Assembly (NCBI GenBank): GCA_963402885.1
Contig: OY727103.1
Location: forward strand, 10,442,085 to 10,506,084
Source: Antedon bifida
Lineage: Eukaryota > Echinodermata > Crinoidea > Comatulida > Antedonidae
Reading direction: 5' to 3'
Length of the DNA stretch: 64,000 nucleotides
The first letter of the stretch is position 1, and every line of letters begins with the position of its first letter. A program made the translations under genes and the position numbers. The notes under the pieces were generated by a model, which saw nothing but the letters and a program-made list of their open reading frames with translations, did not search any database and was not told the DNA's origin. Positions 42,301 through 55,602 of the stretch are shown here, in pieces.

Positions 42301-45205
42301 GAGCCATTGTCTGTAAGAATCAAAGAAATATCAAAAATAGTGGCAGACTCAAAAAAATGGATTTCTTTCAAATTTTGCACATGGCTATATATGTGTTGAG
42401 AGAAATCAAATATGAAGTATTTTTTATTTCACACATATATTTCCATGGCAACAGCCAAATTTGTGTTTTTGACAAATTTTGTCCTTTTTTAAGGTTTTTT
42501 AAAATGGATATTGGTACTACTTTGATGAACGATATTTTTGTTTTGTTCATTTAATTATAAAAAATAATTAGTGTATGCATAATAACAATGCATTGTGTAC
42601 CTGTTTCATATTTTTTTTTTTTTTGGATTTCATACTTTGGGAGATACCATTTATTTAAAAAGGGGTGTTTTTCACTTTTTTTAAAGTGTTAAATGCAACT
42701 AAACTTTACTTCACCATAACTCCCAAAGTGGTGTATTTTTTTAGCTGATTTATTACAAATAGGTAGTTCTAATGTTTAATAATTGATTTCTAAAATAAAA
42801 TACTGGGGTAATTTAAAAATCTACAAGCAGTTTTGCGAGAAACATAGTCATTTTTATAAAAAAAAAACATGGTATATTAGTAAAAACATTTTATTTTCTT
42901 TGATTATCTGATTTGAAACTCATTGGTCAGACAAATTCTTAATGTTTTATATAGTTCTAGTTGTGTTGTGAGAAAAAAAAACAATATTTTTAATTATAGA
43001 TTCTGTAATTCCCAGTTTTAATGTCATTTTATAGGTTATATCCTCTGGAAATTTGAATAAATTATCATATCGTTGTGAATTTTAATCTTTGCAACAGATT
43101 ACTCCTCTCTTATTTTGAAGCTCCTCTTTCATTTTTTTTCTTCTTTTATTTGCAAACCTAAACATATCCCACATGCCCATCCACCACCACTTCCGACTAC
43201 AAACCCCACACCACCTCCCCCCCCCCCCCTCTGCGGGCACCTTTTTATACTAAAAATGAGATTTTTTGTATGATAAATGACCTCCCGTAAGCGGCCACCC
43301 GAAAAATGTGCTACTTATTGCATGGATCTATGAATTAGAGGTCCATGTTTATTGTATTTCTTTATATATTAGGTTTATTTCGAAACGGTTTAAAAAACAT
43401 TACTGTGAAGAGATGAGAAAACTACACAGATTTTGACCGACCATTTTTCATATGTTAAAAGCTTTTAAAATTTGTCTGAAAATGCTAAAAAATACTAAAC
43501 CACCTGATTATAAATAATAATACAATTAGCTGGAAAATTGAGAGGCTCGTTTCGTTAAGAATATCGTGCATAGCCATAATACGTGATTTTGGCCTTTTAT
43601 CGGCAGACCACTTTTTCAGGTCCCGAGGGTGGCCACTTACAGGAGGTTCAACTGTATTTTAAAAAACAATTATCCTTAGTTACGCATAGAAACAGGTTCT
43701 AAGATAACATAAATAATACATTTTGACATAATTTGACCCAACAAATGACCCTTTCACAAGATCAGACATTTTCTGGGATTCAGTAGATAGGTAAATTTGG
43801 GGAGAAAGTAGTAGCTATGTAATCAATTTTGTGTAGTCATGAAACCCCATATTAAAAATATTGTACTTAGTTACGTATAGAAACAGTTGCTACAATACAC
43901 TGTAAGAAAATGTTGATGTCATTTGACCTCAATTTGTAAAATGTAAATTATGAAAAAACCCATATTTTAAAAATATTTTCGCATAGAAACAGTTACTATG
44001 GTAAAATGTTGACCTCATTTGACCTCAAAATGAATGAATTTACAAGGTCAAGTTTGTCATCACTTTAAGATTATTAGAATGCAGTAGAAGTAAAATTGAG
44101 AAAAATTACAAATGCAATCAATTCTTTGTATCCATAAAAACGCCATTTTTTTTTCGTTTTTTTTAAAAATTACTTTCCTTAGTTACACATAGAAATGGTT
44201 GCTAAGGTAACAATATAGGTAAAAAATGAAAATTGTTGAGAATTTTTATGTTCTTGTACATTTTGATCAAACATTAATAGTTGTAGTAAAGTGGGGACCT
44301 TGTCCTGTTTTGCATTCTGACCAATTTTGACCTCAAATGACCTATTTACAAGGTCAGATTTTTTGGGAGGTCTTTCTGTATCTCTTTACACAAAATAGAT
44401 GTAAAAATTTATAAGAACCTTGACGCAATTATTTCAAAGTTTAACATTATTTTCCATCAATATTTTAATGCAAAATACTGTTTTTCTGGCAATTAATTGA
44501 AATAAACCTGGCAACACATTCTCCTATTTTATCTAAACTATTCGTATGACTCTAGTAGAATTATGACAAGCCACATACTATTTTATTATTGGATTAGTCA
44601 TATTTAAATTGTGTTTCATGTGTTTTGTTTGTTGATATTTTGTTTGTATTTTTTTGTATTTTCTGTATTTTCCTGGCAACTCAAAACCTATGTACGCAAT
44701 TTACCCCAGTGTTTTTTTCGTTATTATTGTTGACAAACCTATTGACTATCAAATTACAAAACCTCATTGATATAAAAACACCACTTTGGAAGTTATAGGT
44801 ACGTTTATGATGTATACTTTTATAAAAAAAATATTTTTTAAAAACACCCCTTTTTAAAATAATGGTATCAACCAAACTCCATTTTGTAAATTTTTTTTTT
44901 TCTACATTAAAATGGAACTCAATACATGTTGTTTACACTGCTACAAACAAAAACTGTATACTGTAAGTATTTTTGGTTAAAATAAGTATACAAGTTTGTA
45001 CTTTTTTACTATAGAAAATCTGTGAAAAATGGCAAAAACATTAAAATTTGAATAATTGACCGTTGTCATGGCAACGGAAGCTAAAAATTAAAATGAATGT
45101 TGTAGATATGCTTTTTATTGAAATGTCTATTCATGGTAAAAATTTGAGAGAAATCCATTTTTTTACATCTGCCACCAAATCTTTGATTTTTACAGACAAT
45201 GGCTC
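42301..45205 (-). mobile_element. TTAA-flanked DNA transposon, second copy, unit 2
   Basis: 2905 bp, opposite orientation to 5255-8967, between TTAA (42297-42300) and TTAA (45206-45209) in the E8-E9 intron of copy 2B. Copy 1B (near 15468-15471) has the uninterrupted site. It lacks about 800 bp present in the unit 1 copy: the C-run at about 43218 joins directly to the MITE remnant. Confidence 0.85.
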
Positions 45206-45236
45206 TTAATATGGTTAAAGAAAGCTATTTACTTAC

Positions 45237-45610
45237 TGTATTATATATACCAAACTGGCAAGATTGTTAACAAGATCTTCTTCATAGAAGTCATCAACAT
45301 CAACAGAAGCCACACCAACGTCAACCATTATAACCGGTGTAGTGATGATGTCAATTGGGTCACTACCACGTATAAGTATCCAAAGAGTCTGCCAATCGCG
45401 ATCAAAATAGTTCTAGCCATAAATGCTGGAGTCATGAACTGATCGTCTGGTCTATTTGGATCTTCTGGAACACAATGACGATTGGTGAAGACGTCGTAAT
45501 TTTTGTGTCAGGATCAAGACTTTCAATAATCAACATAGCGTAATCGTAGTCATAGCATTCAAAAGCCTGCCAAGATTCATGCCATATGCAGTCTTCTGTA
45601 CCAATGATAC
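45237..45610 (-). pseudogene. PKHD1L1-like: Exon E8 of copy 2B (internal deletion)
   Basis: Same joint as copy 1B. The segment ESLDPDTKITTSSPIVI is in one open frame, which indicates the ancestral frame here. The donor side reads CTTAC on the plus strand at 45232-45236. Confidence 0.8.
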
Positions 45611-45648
45611 CTTAATGAAAAGAGCAGATTAGATAAAAGATTTTACTA

Positions 45649-45863
45649 CCATTGATGTCTGTAACCATCATGTTTGGAATTCTATAATCCTATAATTCTA
45701 AGTCAACGTCTCGGATCTCTATCCCACTCGTATGCAGAATCAGGAATAACATAACCAGGCCGTGATCCTACTAGAATTCCACCATCTTCGTCTCTGATCA
45801 TTGCATTCTTAAATGCATCACAATCCATCTCCACGCACTCAGAAGGATTAAAGACCCTTTCCC
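45649..45863 (-). pseudogene. PKHD1L1-like: Exon E7 of copy 2B
   Basis: Near-identical counterpart of 15907-16121, including the TGA after DPRR and the following frame change. Confidence 0.82.
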
Positions 45864-47128
45864 TTCAATTTGTGACGTTTTGTAAAAATAATACATATAT
45901 ATTACTTTAAAAACATTAAACAAGGTCACTCCTTGTCTAAAATTTTTAGTTTTATGGTAAATTATGATAAAAAGTGAGAAACAATGCACTACCTATGTAG
46001 CTCGCGGCGAATGACCTCTCGTGGGCAGTCTAGCCTAGCTAGGCTGAGTTTTGTAGGCCTAGCCGGTAAACATCGGTAACGTACGAATATCGTATGCTAG
46101 TTATATACCTAGCCTGACGTTGTATAGTTGCTGCAATAATTGTCTTTCTATATTTGCCAGACACCGTTGATACAAAATGGGGAAAACCTGGTATTTTCGG
46201 TGAAAATTTATGAGTCTTCCATTTGTTTTGGCCTAACGATCAATCAAAAAGTGGGTGAATTACAGAAGAAAAACAAAAATATAAATCCGCACGCAATGCA
46301 TTTTGGGATTTATAGCGGGCCGCTAAAATTACTAGAATCAACTTATTTTTCACATTTTTAACCATTTAAAGACAAAAAAGTTACCATATAATATTTATTT
46401 TTACATTAATTGTAGTTTGTGACCTTAAATTAGATCTAAAAAACGTAGGGAAGAGGGTCTTTTTAACTTTACTGTAGTGTTAAGATTAAATGAAAAGTAT
46501 TGTAGGTACAGTAAGTTTTGAATTTGAAAAAATTGAGCACCATTACATGAAATTTGCCCACACGAATCCAGCATTTCCGTTCTCTGGACGAGGTGCACAC
46601 TGTTTTGCACTTTGACCTGCATTCTCCGGTTGATTCTGAAATATTTACATGAAAATGTTAATGGAAAAATGTAATATTTTAATCAGAATTTATAAATTAC
46701 GTAACTGATTACACAATGGAATGGCATTATCAGTACACGTTAAGAAAAAGGAGGTAGAAGAGTAAGAAAGTCCTTTGACAAATTTCCTTTCGAGTGAAAG
46801 TCAAGTATGCATATACTGTATAATATCTATACATTGATTTTATTTGACAGAATGCAAAATAGAGTTCCCCAAAATGAAAATATAATAAAAATTGAAAAAA
46901 AAAACATCTTTTAAAATGAATAATAAAAATGTTCATATTTATTGAAACTGTTTATATCTTTTCTTTTTTTTTTTGGTTTCCCACTTTTATTTCATCGTCA
47001 TTAACATTGTTTCATTCATTATGATTTTTACATTTATACATTATCTAATCTAATTCATCATAATTACATAATATATACAGTATTCGGTTTGTAACATGCT
47101 ATTTAATGTTAAATCTTACTGAACCTAC

Positions 47129-47607
47129 CTGTAACTCATCGCAATCAAAGAACAGGCTTGTACCAATTATAAACGTCCATTCTCACACATACTTATCAAC
47201 AGCTTCATGACTAAGAGAAGATGGCTCAATGACAAATGGCATCACCCCGATGTTGTTGTCAGCAAGAACAAGATCAGTCATTTACAATGGAACTCGAAAT
47301 TTGGAAAAAGACTCCATAATCCCAATTCTTCCAGATGAAGAAATTGGCAATCTGTGTGCAGTCTCTCTGACCATCCCTCGTCATGAACACCGTGCAAAGA
47401 AGTATGGCCTTCGTTGTTGCTCCATTGACTTTCAACGTCACAATCTCCCCACTGACATGGTACAGCACCATCTCAGAGCCTACCACAGTGTTGTCTTGTA
47501 GGATGACATCTCTGGAGCTCTCAATTTCAATACCTGCTGGCCACGATATGTCCTCAGCATTGTAGCGGTCTTGATATGTACCAGGAAAGACAGAACAGCA
47601 GATTAAT
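47129..47607 (-). pseudogene. PKHD1L1-like: Exons E2+E3 of copy 2B
   Basis: Nearly identical to 17768-18246, with the same frame changes and the same TGA after DKYV. The damage therefore arose before units 1 and 2 separated. The acceptor (TTTTAG before RLICCSVFPG) and the donor GTAGGT after DELQ are intact. Confidence 0.82.
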
Positions 47608-48778
47608 CTAAAATGTAAGTTACTATATAAGGGAAAGAGAAGTATTTTGGCATTGCTTACCTGCTCCAACTGTGTGGTGAATTACATTATCCTGAATTGT
47701 TAGTCCTGAAGTACCAAACATCCCGATAGCAGGACTGAAGCCATTATGAAATGTATACAACCGCTGGACCTTCTACAGTAACTTCTCCAATATCCAAGAA
47801 AGCAACCTAAGGGAACATTATACTTACCCGTTGATTAAGTTAATTAACAATTGGGATGAAATATTTTACAGTACTTTGTACTTAATTTATTATTAACATT
47901 AAAACATATTTTAGTGTAAATTAAAAATAATTTTATTTTATAGTTGTTTATTTATAATTTAATTTAGCATTTACTTAAACTATAGGCTTAATATAATTAA
48001 GTTAAGTTATCTTGCCCAGTGGGCTAGTCACAACAAAAACAAAAATCAAGCCCTGCTGAAATGGAAGCTTTATAATTCTTTTTTGCACTTTTTTTTATAA
48101 AAAGAAGAATTATCTGCAATTGCGCCATTGGCTGCAACAGTATTTTTAATTAATGATTTATGGTTTTTTTCAAATAACTACTGCATATATCACAATATAT
48201 CACTTTTTAACAATTAGCCAGTAAATCATGGTCTGGTGTTAACATTCTGAATTTTCCACTGATGCAGTGATGCCTGAATTTCACTACACTGCATAAAATA
48301 TTAGTAAGCCTATTATAAGATTACCTTTTCCTTCAAATAGAATACAGTAAATGTCCATCTGGGTCTTGTCTTCTAATATGCGATGCTTCAAAACACATAT
48401 TTAGTCGTCTTCTGTTGGTCATTTTGAGATTTTTTTCTTCTGAAGAAACAATAACAATTCTACTAATTTTTTAATTAATTATTAATTATTAGGTCGTACA
48501 GACAGTGACCAACAACTTTATGTCTTGTCTGAAGAATCACCCAAGAACACAGACAAGTCAGCACAGATCTCGAATTATAAAATATTGCTTATTGAATCGA
48601 TCAAAAGATGTGTACGGCGTAACAGTTAGCGTTATTTAAATATTCCTTGTTTTTAACTATATAAATATTGACTTTTTGGAACTGAAGTTGATTTATAAAA
48701 AGCATATAGGCCTATTTACATCGTATTTGTTACATATAACCCTGAATAGTCTTTGGTTTGGTGTTTAATATAGGACAT

Positions 48779-50200
48779 TCATTCATTCATAATAACATTT
48801 ATTTCTTATCATTTCAAAGTAAACAAAATAACAATTTAAATATAAATAATTAAGAGGCAACACCCAGAAAGTAATAACATTTGGAGGTTTCCCTCCAAAA
48901 AAACTTGTGACGGGTAGCCAGTTAAAAAGTTATAAACATATTGGAGTTTAAACAAACAGAAACAAAACAAGTCAACGACAAGTTAATAATAATATAATAC
49001 TATGGAAGCACAGAAAAACCAGAATAAATATGTTGTTTTATTATTATTAGTTATTTATGGAGTAGAATTTGTTTAAGTTTAAAAGAAAATTTATTTTTTG
49101 AAGGTGCCAATTTAATTTCGTCGGGGAGATCATTAAATAATTTGGTGCCACTATAACGGATATTATGTTGCATTAATGTTAATTTGGTAAGGGGAGGGTG
49201 GAGGTTACAGGAGGATCTAGTTTTATGGGTATGAATACTATTATTTTTTATAAAGCTGCAAGAAAGTTTAGTTGGAAGTAGACAGTTGACATGTTCATAG
49301 ACGAAGGTGCATTGTTGGAGGATATTGATGTTTTGAACAGTTAATAATTTAAGGTCAGAGAAAAGCTCACTAGTGTGATCTAGGCGTGACGCACCAGAGA
49401 TGAGGCGAATAGCTTTTTTTTGGAGAATAAAAAGTTTGTTGAGGTTTGAAGCATAGTTGTTTGCCCAGACAATATTACAGTAAGAAATAAAAGGTAAAAC
49501 AAGTGAACAATAAATCATGCGAAGGACTTCTTTGGGCAAGTAAAATGAAAGACGATATAATATTCCAATATTTTTCGAAATTTTAGTTTCGATTTCTTTA
49601 ATGTGGTGTTTGAAGTTTAGTTCTTCGTCTATTTCTACTCCAAGAAATTTGGTATGCTTAACAAGAGGAATTTTGTGGGCAGCAAGGTAAACATTATGAG
49701 TGTCGTTAATCAAATCTTGGTGTCGAAAACCAAAAAGCATAAAATGGCATTTGTTAATATTTATTGAAAGTTTGTTTGCATTGAAATAATCGTTCACGTT
49801 CTTCAATTCCCTATTAAAAGTATTGAAAATGAAATCAAAATTAGTGTGTGAATAAAAAATGGTTGTGTCATCAGCATAAAGATAAAAAGAAAGGATGTCA
49901 GATGCATTTGGTAAATCATTGATATACAATAAAAAAAGAAGAGGGCCTAATAGAGACCCTTGAGGAACACCACAAACAATAGGTTTGAAATCGGAAAAAA
50001 CATTGTTGATATAGGTGCATTGAAGTCGATTAGACAGATAATCTTTAAAAAGGTCAAGAGAAATGCCACGGATACCATAGTTAAAGAGTTTTGACAGTAA
50101 AATAGTGTGATCAATGGTATCGAATGCCTTCGACAGATCTATGAATAGGCCAGACGAAAACAACTTATTATGAATAGCATCCACAATGTTGTTGGTAAGG
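48779..50200 (-). mobile_element. 5'-truncated non-LTR retrotransposon, unit 2 only
   Basis: Inserted in the sequence AGGACAT/GCGGATAG, which is intact at about 19425 (unit 1) and about 52548 (second duplicate in unit 2). The 3' end on the left carries an (ATGA)n tail; the right end is the 5' truncation. The target duplication is unclear (AT or the imperfect AGGACAT/AAGGAT). One long open frame of 377 residues remains, so the insertion is young. Confidence 0.88.
49051..50184 (-). CDS. Non-LTR reverse transcriptase, N-truncated
   Basis: Reads FIDLSKAFDTIDHTILLSKL (residues about 15-34), GVPQGSLLGPLLFLLYINDL (about 73-92) and the catalytic FYLYADDTTIF (about 100-110), followed by the thumb (KYLG-like TKFLGVEI) and C-terminal domain ending LPDEIKLAPSKNKFSF. 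Endonuclease and any ORF1 are missing. The first methionine is an internal one created by truncation. Best placed in the CR1/L2/Jockey group by motif. The open frame contrasts with every other retroelement here. Confidence 0.88.
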   Translation of the reverse strand: MDAIHNKLFSSGLFIDLSKAFDTIDHTILLSKLFNYGIRGISLDLFKDYLSNRLQCTYINNVFSDFKPIVCGVPQGSLLGPLLFLLYINDLPNASDILSFYLYADDTTIFYSHTNFDFIFNTFNRELKNVNDYFNANKLSININKCHFMLFGFRHQDLINDTHNVYLAAHKIPLVKHTKFLGVEIDEELNFKHHIKEIETKISKNIGILYRLSFYLPKEVLRMIYCSLVLPFISYCNIVWANNYASNLNKLFILQKKAIRLISGASRLDHTSELFSDLKLLTVQNINILQQCTFVYEHVNCLLPTKLSCSFIKNNSIHTHKTRSSCNLHPPLTKLTLMQHNIRYSGTKLFNDLPDEIKLAPSKNKFSFKLKQILLHK

Positions 50201-52498
50201 ATGCGGATAGATTGTACTGTATTTATTAGGTATTGGTATATAGGCTAGGCCAATACTAGGATGATAGGTCCCAGCATGTAGGCTATAGCCTGCTGGGCCT
50301 AAAAAAAAATAAACCTTAAACCAAAATTACATTTCCTAGTTTTTAGAATGAAAGCTGTCTACAGAAAAACCAATTGATATCTAAGCTAGGCCTAATTGAA
50401 TATAGGGTCTTCGGCCTAGGCTAGCTTGATACTAGACTAACGATATAGCCTTTATAGTAATAATACTAGCCTACTTAGGCCTAACCCATTCCCATAAAAG
50501 AAAGAAGAAGAAAACAGATCTGTCATATAGGCCTAGCTAGCCTAACTAGGCCTAGGCTAGAGCTATAATAGACTATAGGCCTAGTAGGCCTAGAGCTAAT
50601 ACTAGGCCTAGGCCTATTATTATGATTATGCCTAGGCCTAGGCTATTCTATTGTTGCAACCACTTTACCTTAAAAAAACAATTTGTATCCAAAGCTAATT
50701 TGATACGAAGACATCCTTCCACATTCCAATAAAAAAACTACTAGCTAGGGGCCTAGGCCTAGCTAAGTATAAAAAGTGTATTGCTATACAATACAATACA
50801 ACGGATAGGCCTAGGCCTAGGCTAGGCCGAAATCAAACTTCCCCGCAGGAGGTTCGTGCAAAAAAACACTTAAATAGGCCTAGGCCTGGACCCACACTTT
50901 TTGAGACTCGTCAACTTATTGTTTAAGAATGCAGATATTTTTTGTCCCGTCGATATAAAATATTTTCCCGTAGAAGTAATTATTAGTTTATTACTAATTT
51001 TTCTGTTAAGGTAGTATAAGTATAGGATTTGGTAAATCATTTAATACAAATAAATATAAGTAGATCCACCAGAACTATTTCCGCTATACAGCCCTATTTA
51101 AAAATGGCCTGGTCTAAATTAACATTCTACCTACTAGGGGAACGTAGGTTGGCCGAGGCACTCTGCTTGACTTTCTAGGCCCCCCACACTACAAGTCCTA
51201 GGCCTACCCGTTACTAAAAGTACTTATTAATTTAATTCATTATGTCTATACTTTATTTATTTAGATATTTAGTTTCCGTTTCTTGTTGAATAAACTGCAA
51301 ATAAATAAAGCTATTGTATTTCTAAAGGTTCCTTTAGCAAAATGGAATCATCTTTCCTATAGTATTATAAGAATACAAAAATATTTAAGATCTCGCTATT
51401 TATCTGGGCGATGTAGTCTGTGGGGTTAAAGAATACTCGAGCGGAAGAATGCAACACATAATAACCATATCTATTACCAGTAAAACAGCGTCCTCTCTTA
51501 TTATTTCGCGTAGGTTTCAAATAACGGGGAAAAAAAGTTAAGTAATATCTAATTAATGACTAATAATTACATTACATTTTAATATTTAATAGCATAAGTG
51601 TGTTCCACTCATAAAAGAGTATTTAATTCCAAAATTGTAATACAGTATATCGAAAAGTTAGATTTTTATTAGTGATAGAAATTAATTAGTATTATTTGGA
51701 TAAAATAAAACTGTAAAAACATCATTCAAAAACCATCGTGGAAAAATACTTAACCAACTTCAATTTTGTTCAAATTTGGTACAATAATTCTATATGTATT
51801 TATTTATCTTTAGTAAAAAAATTGGGTTATTTACTAGAATTTTAGATGATTTGGACATTTTTTATTTTTTAAAATATGATGCCTATGGTTCTATTATACA
51901 TTTACAACATTTTTTTTTTCTTTTACATTATAACATTTGTGTAAATTTTTCTTCTCATAAGCTATTATAGTGTAGGCCTACATTTATATTATAGTAGAAC
52001 CCCTCGTTTAATTGGGGACAGCTCTTTTTACTATTTCGCCTTAACGTCTGTTTTTTTAAAATTCGCCATTTACATTGCAAATTATAAATGGTATTATTAT
52101 TTTTTAGTGGATTTAGAATAGCTAGAACATGTGTGATAGTAGTTTTGACTACACTATATCAGGGAAGAGTGAGATTAAAGCAGTCGTGAATTAAAATTTC
52201 AATAAAATTTGTCAACAAATATAATTTTACTATTTCGCCTTAACGTCTGTTTTTTTAACATTCGCCATTTAGGCCTAGGCCTACATCGCATTATAAATGG
52301 TATTATAATTCATACTGGATTTGGAATAGCTAGAACAGTGTGTAGTTTAAACTATACTATATCAGGGGAATGAACGTGAATTAAAATGTCCATAACATTT
52401 GTCAACAAATATAATTTTGCGATTTCGCCTTAACGTCTGTTTTTTTTTTTACATTCGCCATTTGCATTATAAATGGTATTATTTTTATAATGGATTTG

Positions 52499-55070
52499 TT
52501 ACATATAACCCTGAATAGTCTTTGGTTTGGTGTTTAATATAGGACATGCGGATAGATTGTACTGTATTTATTAGGTATTGGTATATAGGCTAGGCCAATA
52601 CTAGGATGATAGGTCCCAGCATGTAGGCTATAGCCTGCTGGGCCTAAAAAAAAAATAAACCTTAAACCAAAATTACATTTCCTAGTTTTTAGAATGAAAG
52701 CTGTCTACAGAAAAACCAATTGATATCTAAGCTAGGCCTAATTGAATATAGGGTCTTCGGCCTAGGCTAGCTTGATACTAGACTAACGATATAGCCTTTA
52801 TAGTAATAATACTAGCCTACTTAGGCCTAACCCATTCCCATAAAAGAAAGAAGAAGAAAACAGATCTGTCATATAGGCCTAGCTAGCCTAACTAGGCCTA
52901 GGCTAGAGCTATAATAGACTATAGGCCTAGTAGGCCTAGAGCTAATACTAGGCCTAGGCCTATTATTATGATTAGGCCTAGGCCTAGGCTATTCTATTGT
53001 TGCAACCACTTTACCTTAAAAAAACAATTTGTATCCAAAGCTAATTTGATACGAAGACATCCTTCCACATTCCAATAAAAAAACTACTAGCTAGGGGCCT
53101 AGGCCTAGCTAAGTATAAAAAGTGTATTGCTATACAATACAATACAACGGATAGGCCTAGGCCTAGGCTAGGCCGAAATCAAACTTCCCCGCAGGAGGTT
53201 CGTGCAAAAAAACACTTAAATAGGCCTAGGCCTGGACCCACACTTTTTGAGACTCGTCAACTTATTGTTTAAGAATGCAGATATTTTTTGTCCCGTCGAT
53301 ATAAAATATTTTCCCGTAGAAGTAATTATTAGTTTATTACTAATTTTTCTGTTAAGGTAGTATAAGTATAGGATTTGGTAAATCATTTAATACAAATAAA
53401 TATAAGTAGATCCACCAGAACTATTTCCGCTATACAGCCCTATTTAAAAATGGCCTGGTCTAAATTAACATTCTACCTACTAGGGGAACGTAGGTTGGCC
53501 GAGGCACTCTGCTTGACTTTCTAGGCCCCCCACACTACAAGTCCTAGGCCTACCCGTTAGGCCAATTTCTCTCGCGTTGTGGTAATAAGGATACGCAGCT
53601 AAAGTGAATTTCCTCCGCTACACACTGAACCACGAGCTAAGCCTACATATTTACCGATACTCGTCAATTTATTTTTTATGGCATCAATGCTACACATTTT
53701 GCCCATTGTTAATACATTTTCTCGTACTAAAAGTACTTATTAATTTAATTCATTATGTCTATACTTTATTTATTTAGATATTTAGTTTCCGTTTCTTGTT
53801 GAATAAACTGCAAATAAATAAAGCTATTGTATTTCTAAAGGTTCCTTTAGCAAAATGGAATCATCTTTCCTATAGTATTATAAGAATACAAAAATATTTA
53901 AGATCTCGCTATTTATCTGGGCGATGTAGTCTGTGGGGTTAAAGAATACTCGAGCGGAAGAATGCAACACATAATAACCATATCTATTACCAGTAAAACA
54001 GCGTCCTCTCTTATTATTTCGCGTAGGTTTCAAATAACGGGGAAAAAAAGTTAAGTAATATCTAATTAATGACTAATAATTACATTACATTTTAATATTT
54101 AATAGCATAAGTGTGTTCCACTCATAAAAGAGTATTTAATTCCAAAATTGTAATACAGTATATCGAAAAGTTAGATTTTTATTAGTGATAGAAATTAATT
54201 AGTATTATTTGGATAAAATAAAACTGTAAAAACATCATTCAAAAACCATCGTGGAAAAATACTTAACCAACTTCAATTTTGTTCAAATTTGGTACAATAA
54301 TTCTATATGTATTTATTTATCTTTAGTAAAAAAATTGGGTTATTTACTAGAATTTTAGATGATTTGGACATTTTTTATTTTTTAAAATATGATGCCTATG
54401 GTTCTATTATACATTTACAACATTTTTTTTACTAAAAGTGCGCCTAAGTTATTTTTAAAAAAAAACTTGATACTAGTATTTTTCTTTTACATTATAACAT
54501 TTGTGTAAATTTTTCTTCTCATAAGCTATTATAGTGTAGGCCTACATTTATATTATAGTAGAACCCCTCGTTTAATTGGGGACAGCTCTTTTTACTATTT
54601 CGCCTTAACGTCTGTTTTTTTAAAATTCGCCATTTACATTGCAAATTATAAATGGTATTATTATTTTTTAGTGGATTTAGAATAGCTAGAACATGTGTGA
54701 TAGTAGTTTTGACTACACTATATCAGGGAAGAGTGAGATTAAAGCAGTCGTGAATTAAAATTTCAATAAAATTTGTCAACAAATATAATTTTACTATTTC
54801 GCCTTAACGTCTGTTTTTTTAACATTCGCCATTTAGGCCTAGGCCTAGGCCTACATCGCATTATAAATGGTATTATAATTCATACTGGATTTGGAATAGC
54901 TAGAACAGTGTGTAGTTTAAACTATACTATATCAGGGGAATGAACGTGAATTAAAATGTCCATAACATTTGTCAACAAATATAATTTTGCGATTTCGCCT
55001 TAACGTCTGTTTTTTTTTTTACATTCGCCATTTGCATTATAAATGGTATTATTTTTATAATGGATTTGGA
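52499..55070. repeat. Local tandem duplicate, second copy
   Basis: Repeats 48727-52498 without the non-LTR insertion and without its two deletions. It continues into the normal unit sequence. Not duplicated in unit 1. Confidence 0.85.
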
Positions 55071-55602
55071 ATAGCTAGAACATGTGTGTAGATCTTTTCC
55101 AGATGGATTTCTTTTCGAGATTTCTTTCAAACTAAATGAGGGGATCTGCTAGGTTCCCGCCCGGAGAAATAGTTTTTCTTACAAGATTTGAATAATCAAC
55201 AATATCAACATTCAACAGTGTGGCTTGTTGACCGCAATGAATAACAATACCATCTTCCCCACTACACCTGCACCAACTCATTTGCATAATAACGCACGGC
55301 ATACCAACTGATCAATATTTGTATAGGAGTAGCAATCAATGGGTTGGTTGGATGGCTGCTGTTGTTCATCATTTAATTCATTGTATCAGTTGTTTTGATT
55401 TCTCATGATCAATTATTCACTTAATTCATTTCATTTATTCATGATCAAACACAGTAAAATGTAGTACATGGTTTCGAATAATGTTCGTTTGTTCAAAGTT
55501 AATAATTCACACAGAAATTGTGAAATTATTTATTACAATAATGCATATGTATTTAAATAAATAGAGAGAATACACTAGCCAGGCTAGGCATCGGCATCTT
55601 TA

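Larger units (their letters stand above)
41199..47806 (-). pseudogene. PKHD1L1-like: Fibrocystin-L-like copy 2B, broken, with transposon inside
   Basis: This is the unit 2 counterpart of copy 1B. Blocks are E1 47661-47806, E2+E3 47129-47607, the 5' half of E4 46521-46635, E7 45649-45863, E8 45237-45610, E9 41976-42172, E10 41604-41813 and E11 41199-41550. The E8-E9 intron contains the 2905-bp TTAA-flanked transposon (42301-45205). The 3' half of E4 and all of E5 are deleted near 46513. No tail follows. In E8 the frame across DPDT and the SPIVI segment is open, whereas copy 2A has a one-base loss there. Confidence 0.82.
48727..52498. repeat. Local tandem duplicate, first copy (with non-LTR insert)
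   Basis: The block starting GTTACATATAACCCTGAATA restarts at 52499. The joint at ATGGATTTG/TTACATA uses the shared ATTTG present at both parental points (unit 1: about 19364 and 21965). This copy carries the non-LTR insertion and two private deletions (near 51206 and 51913). Confidence 0.85.
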
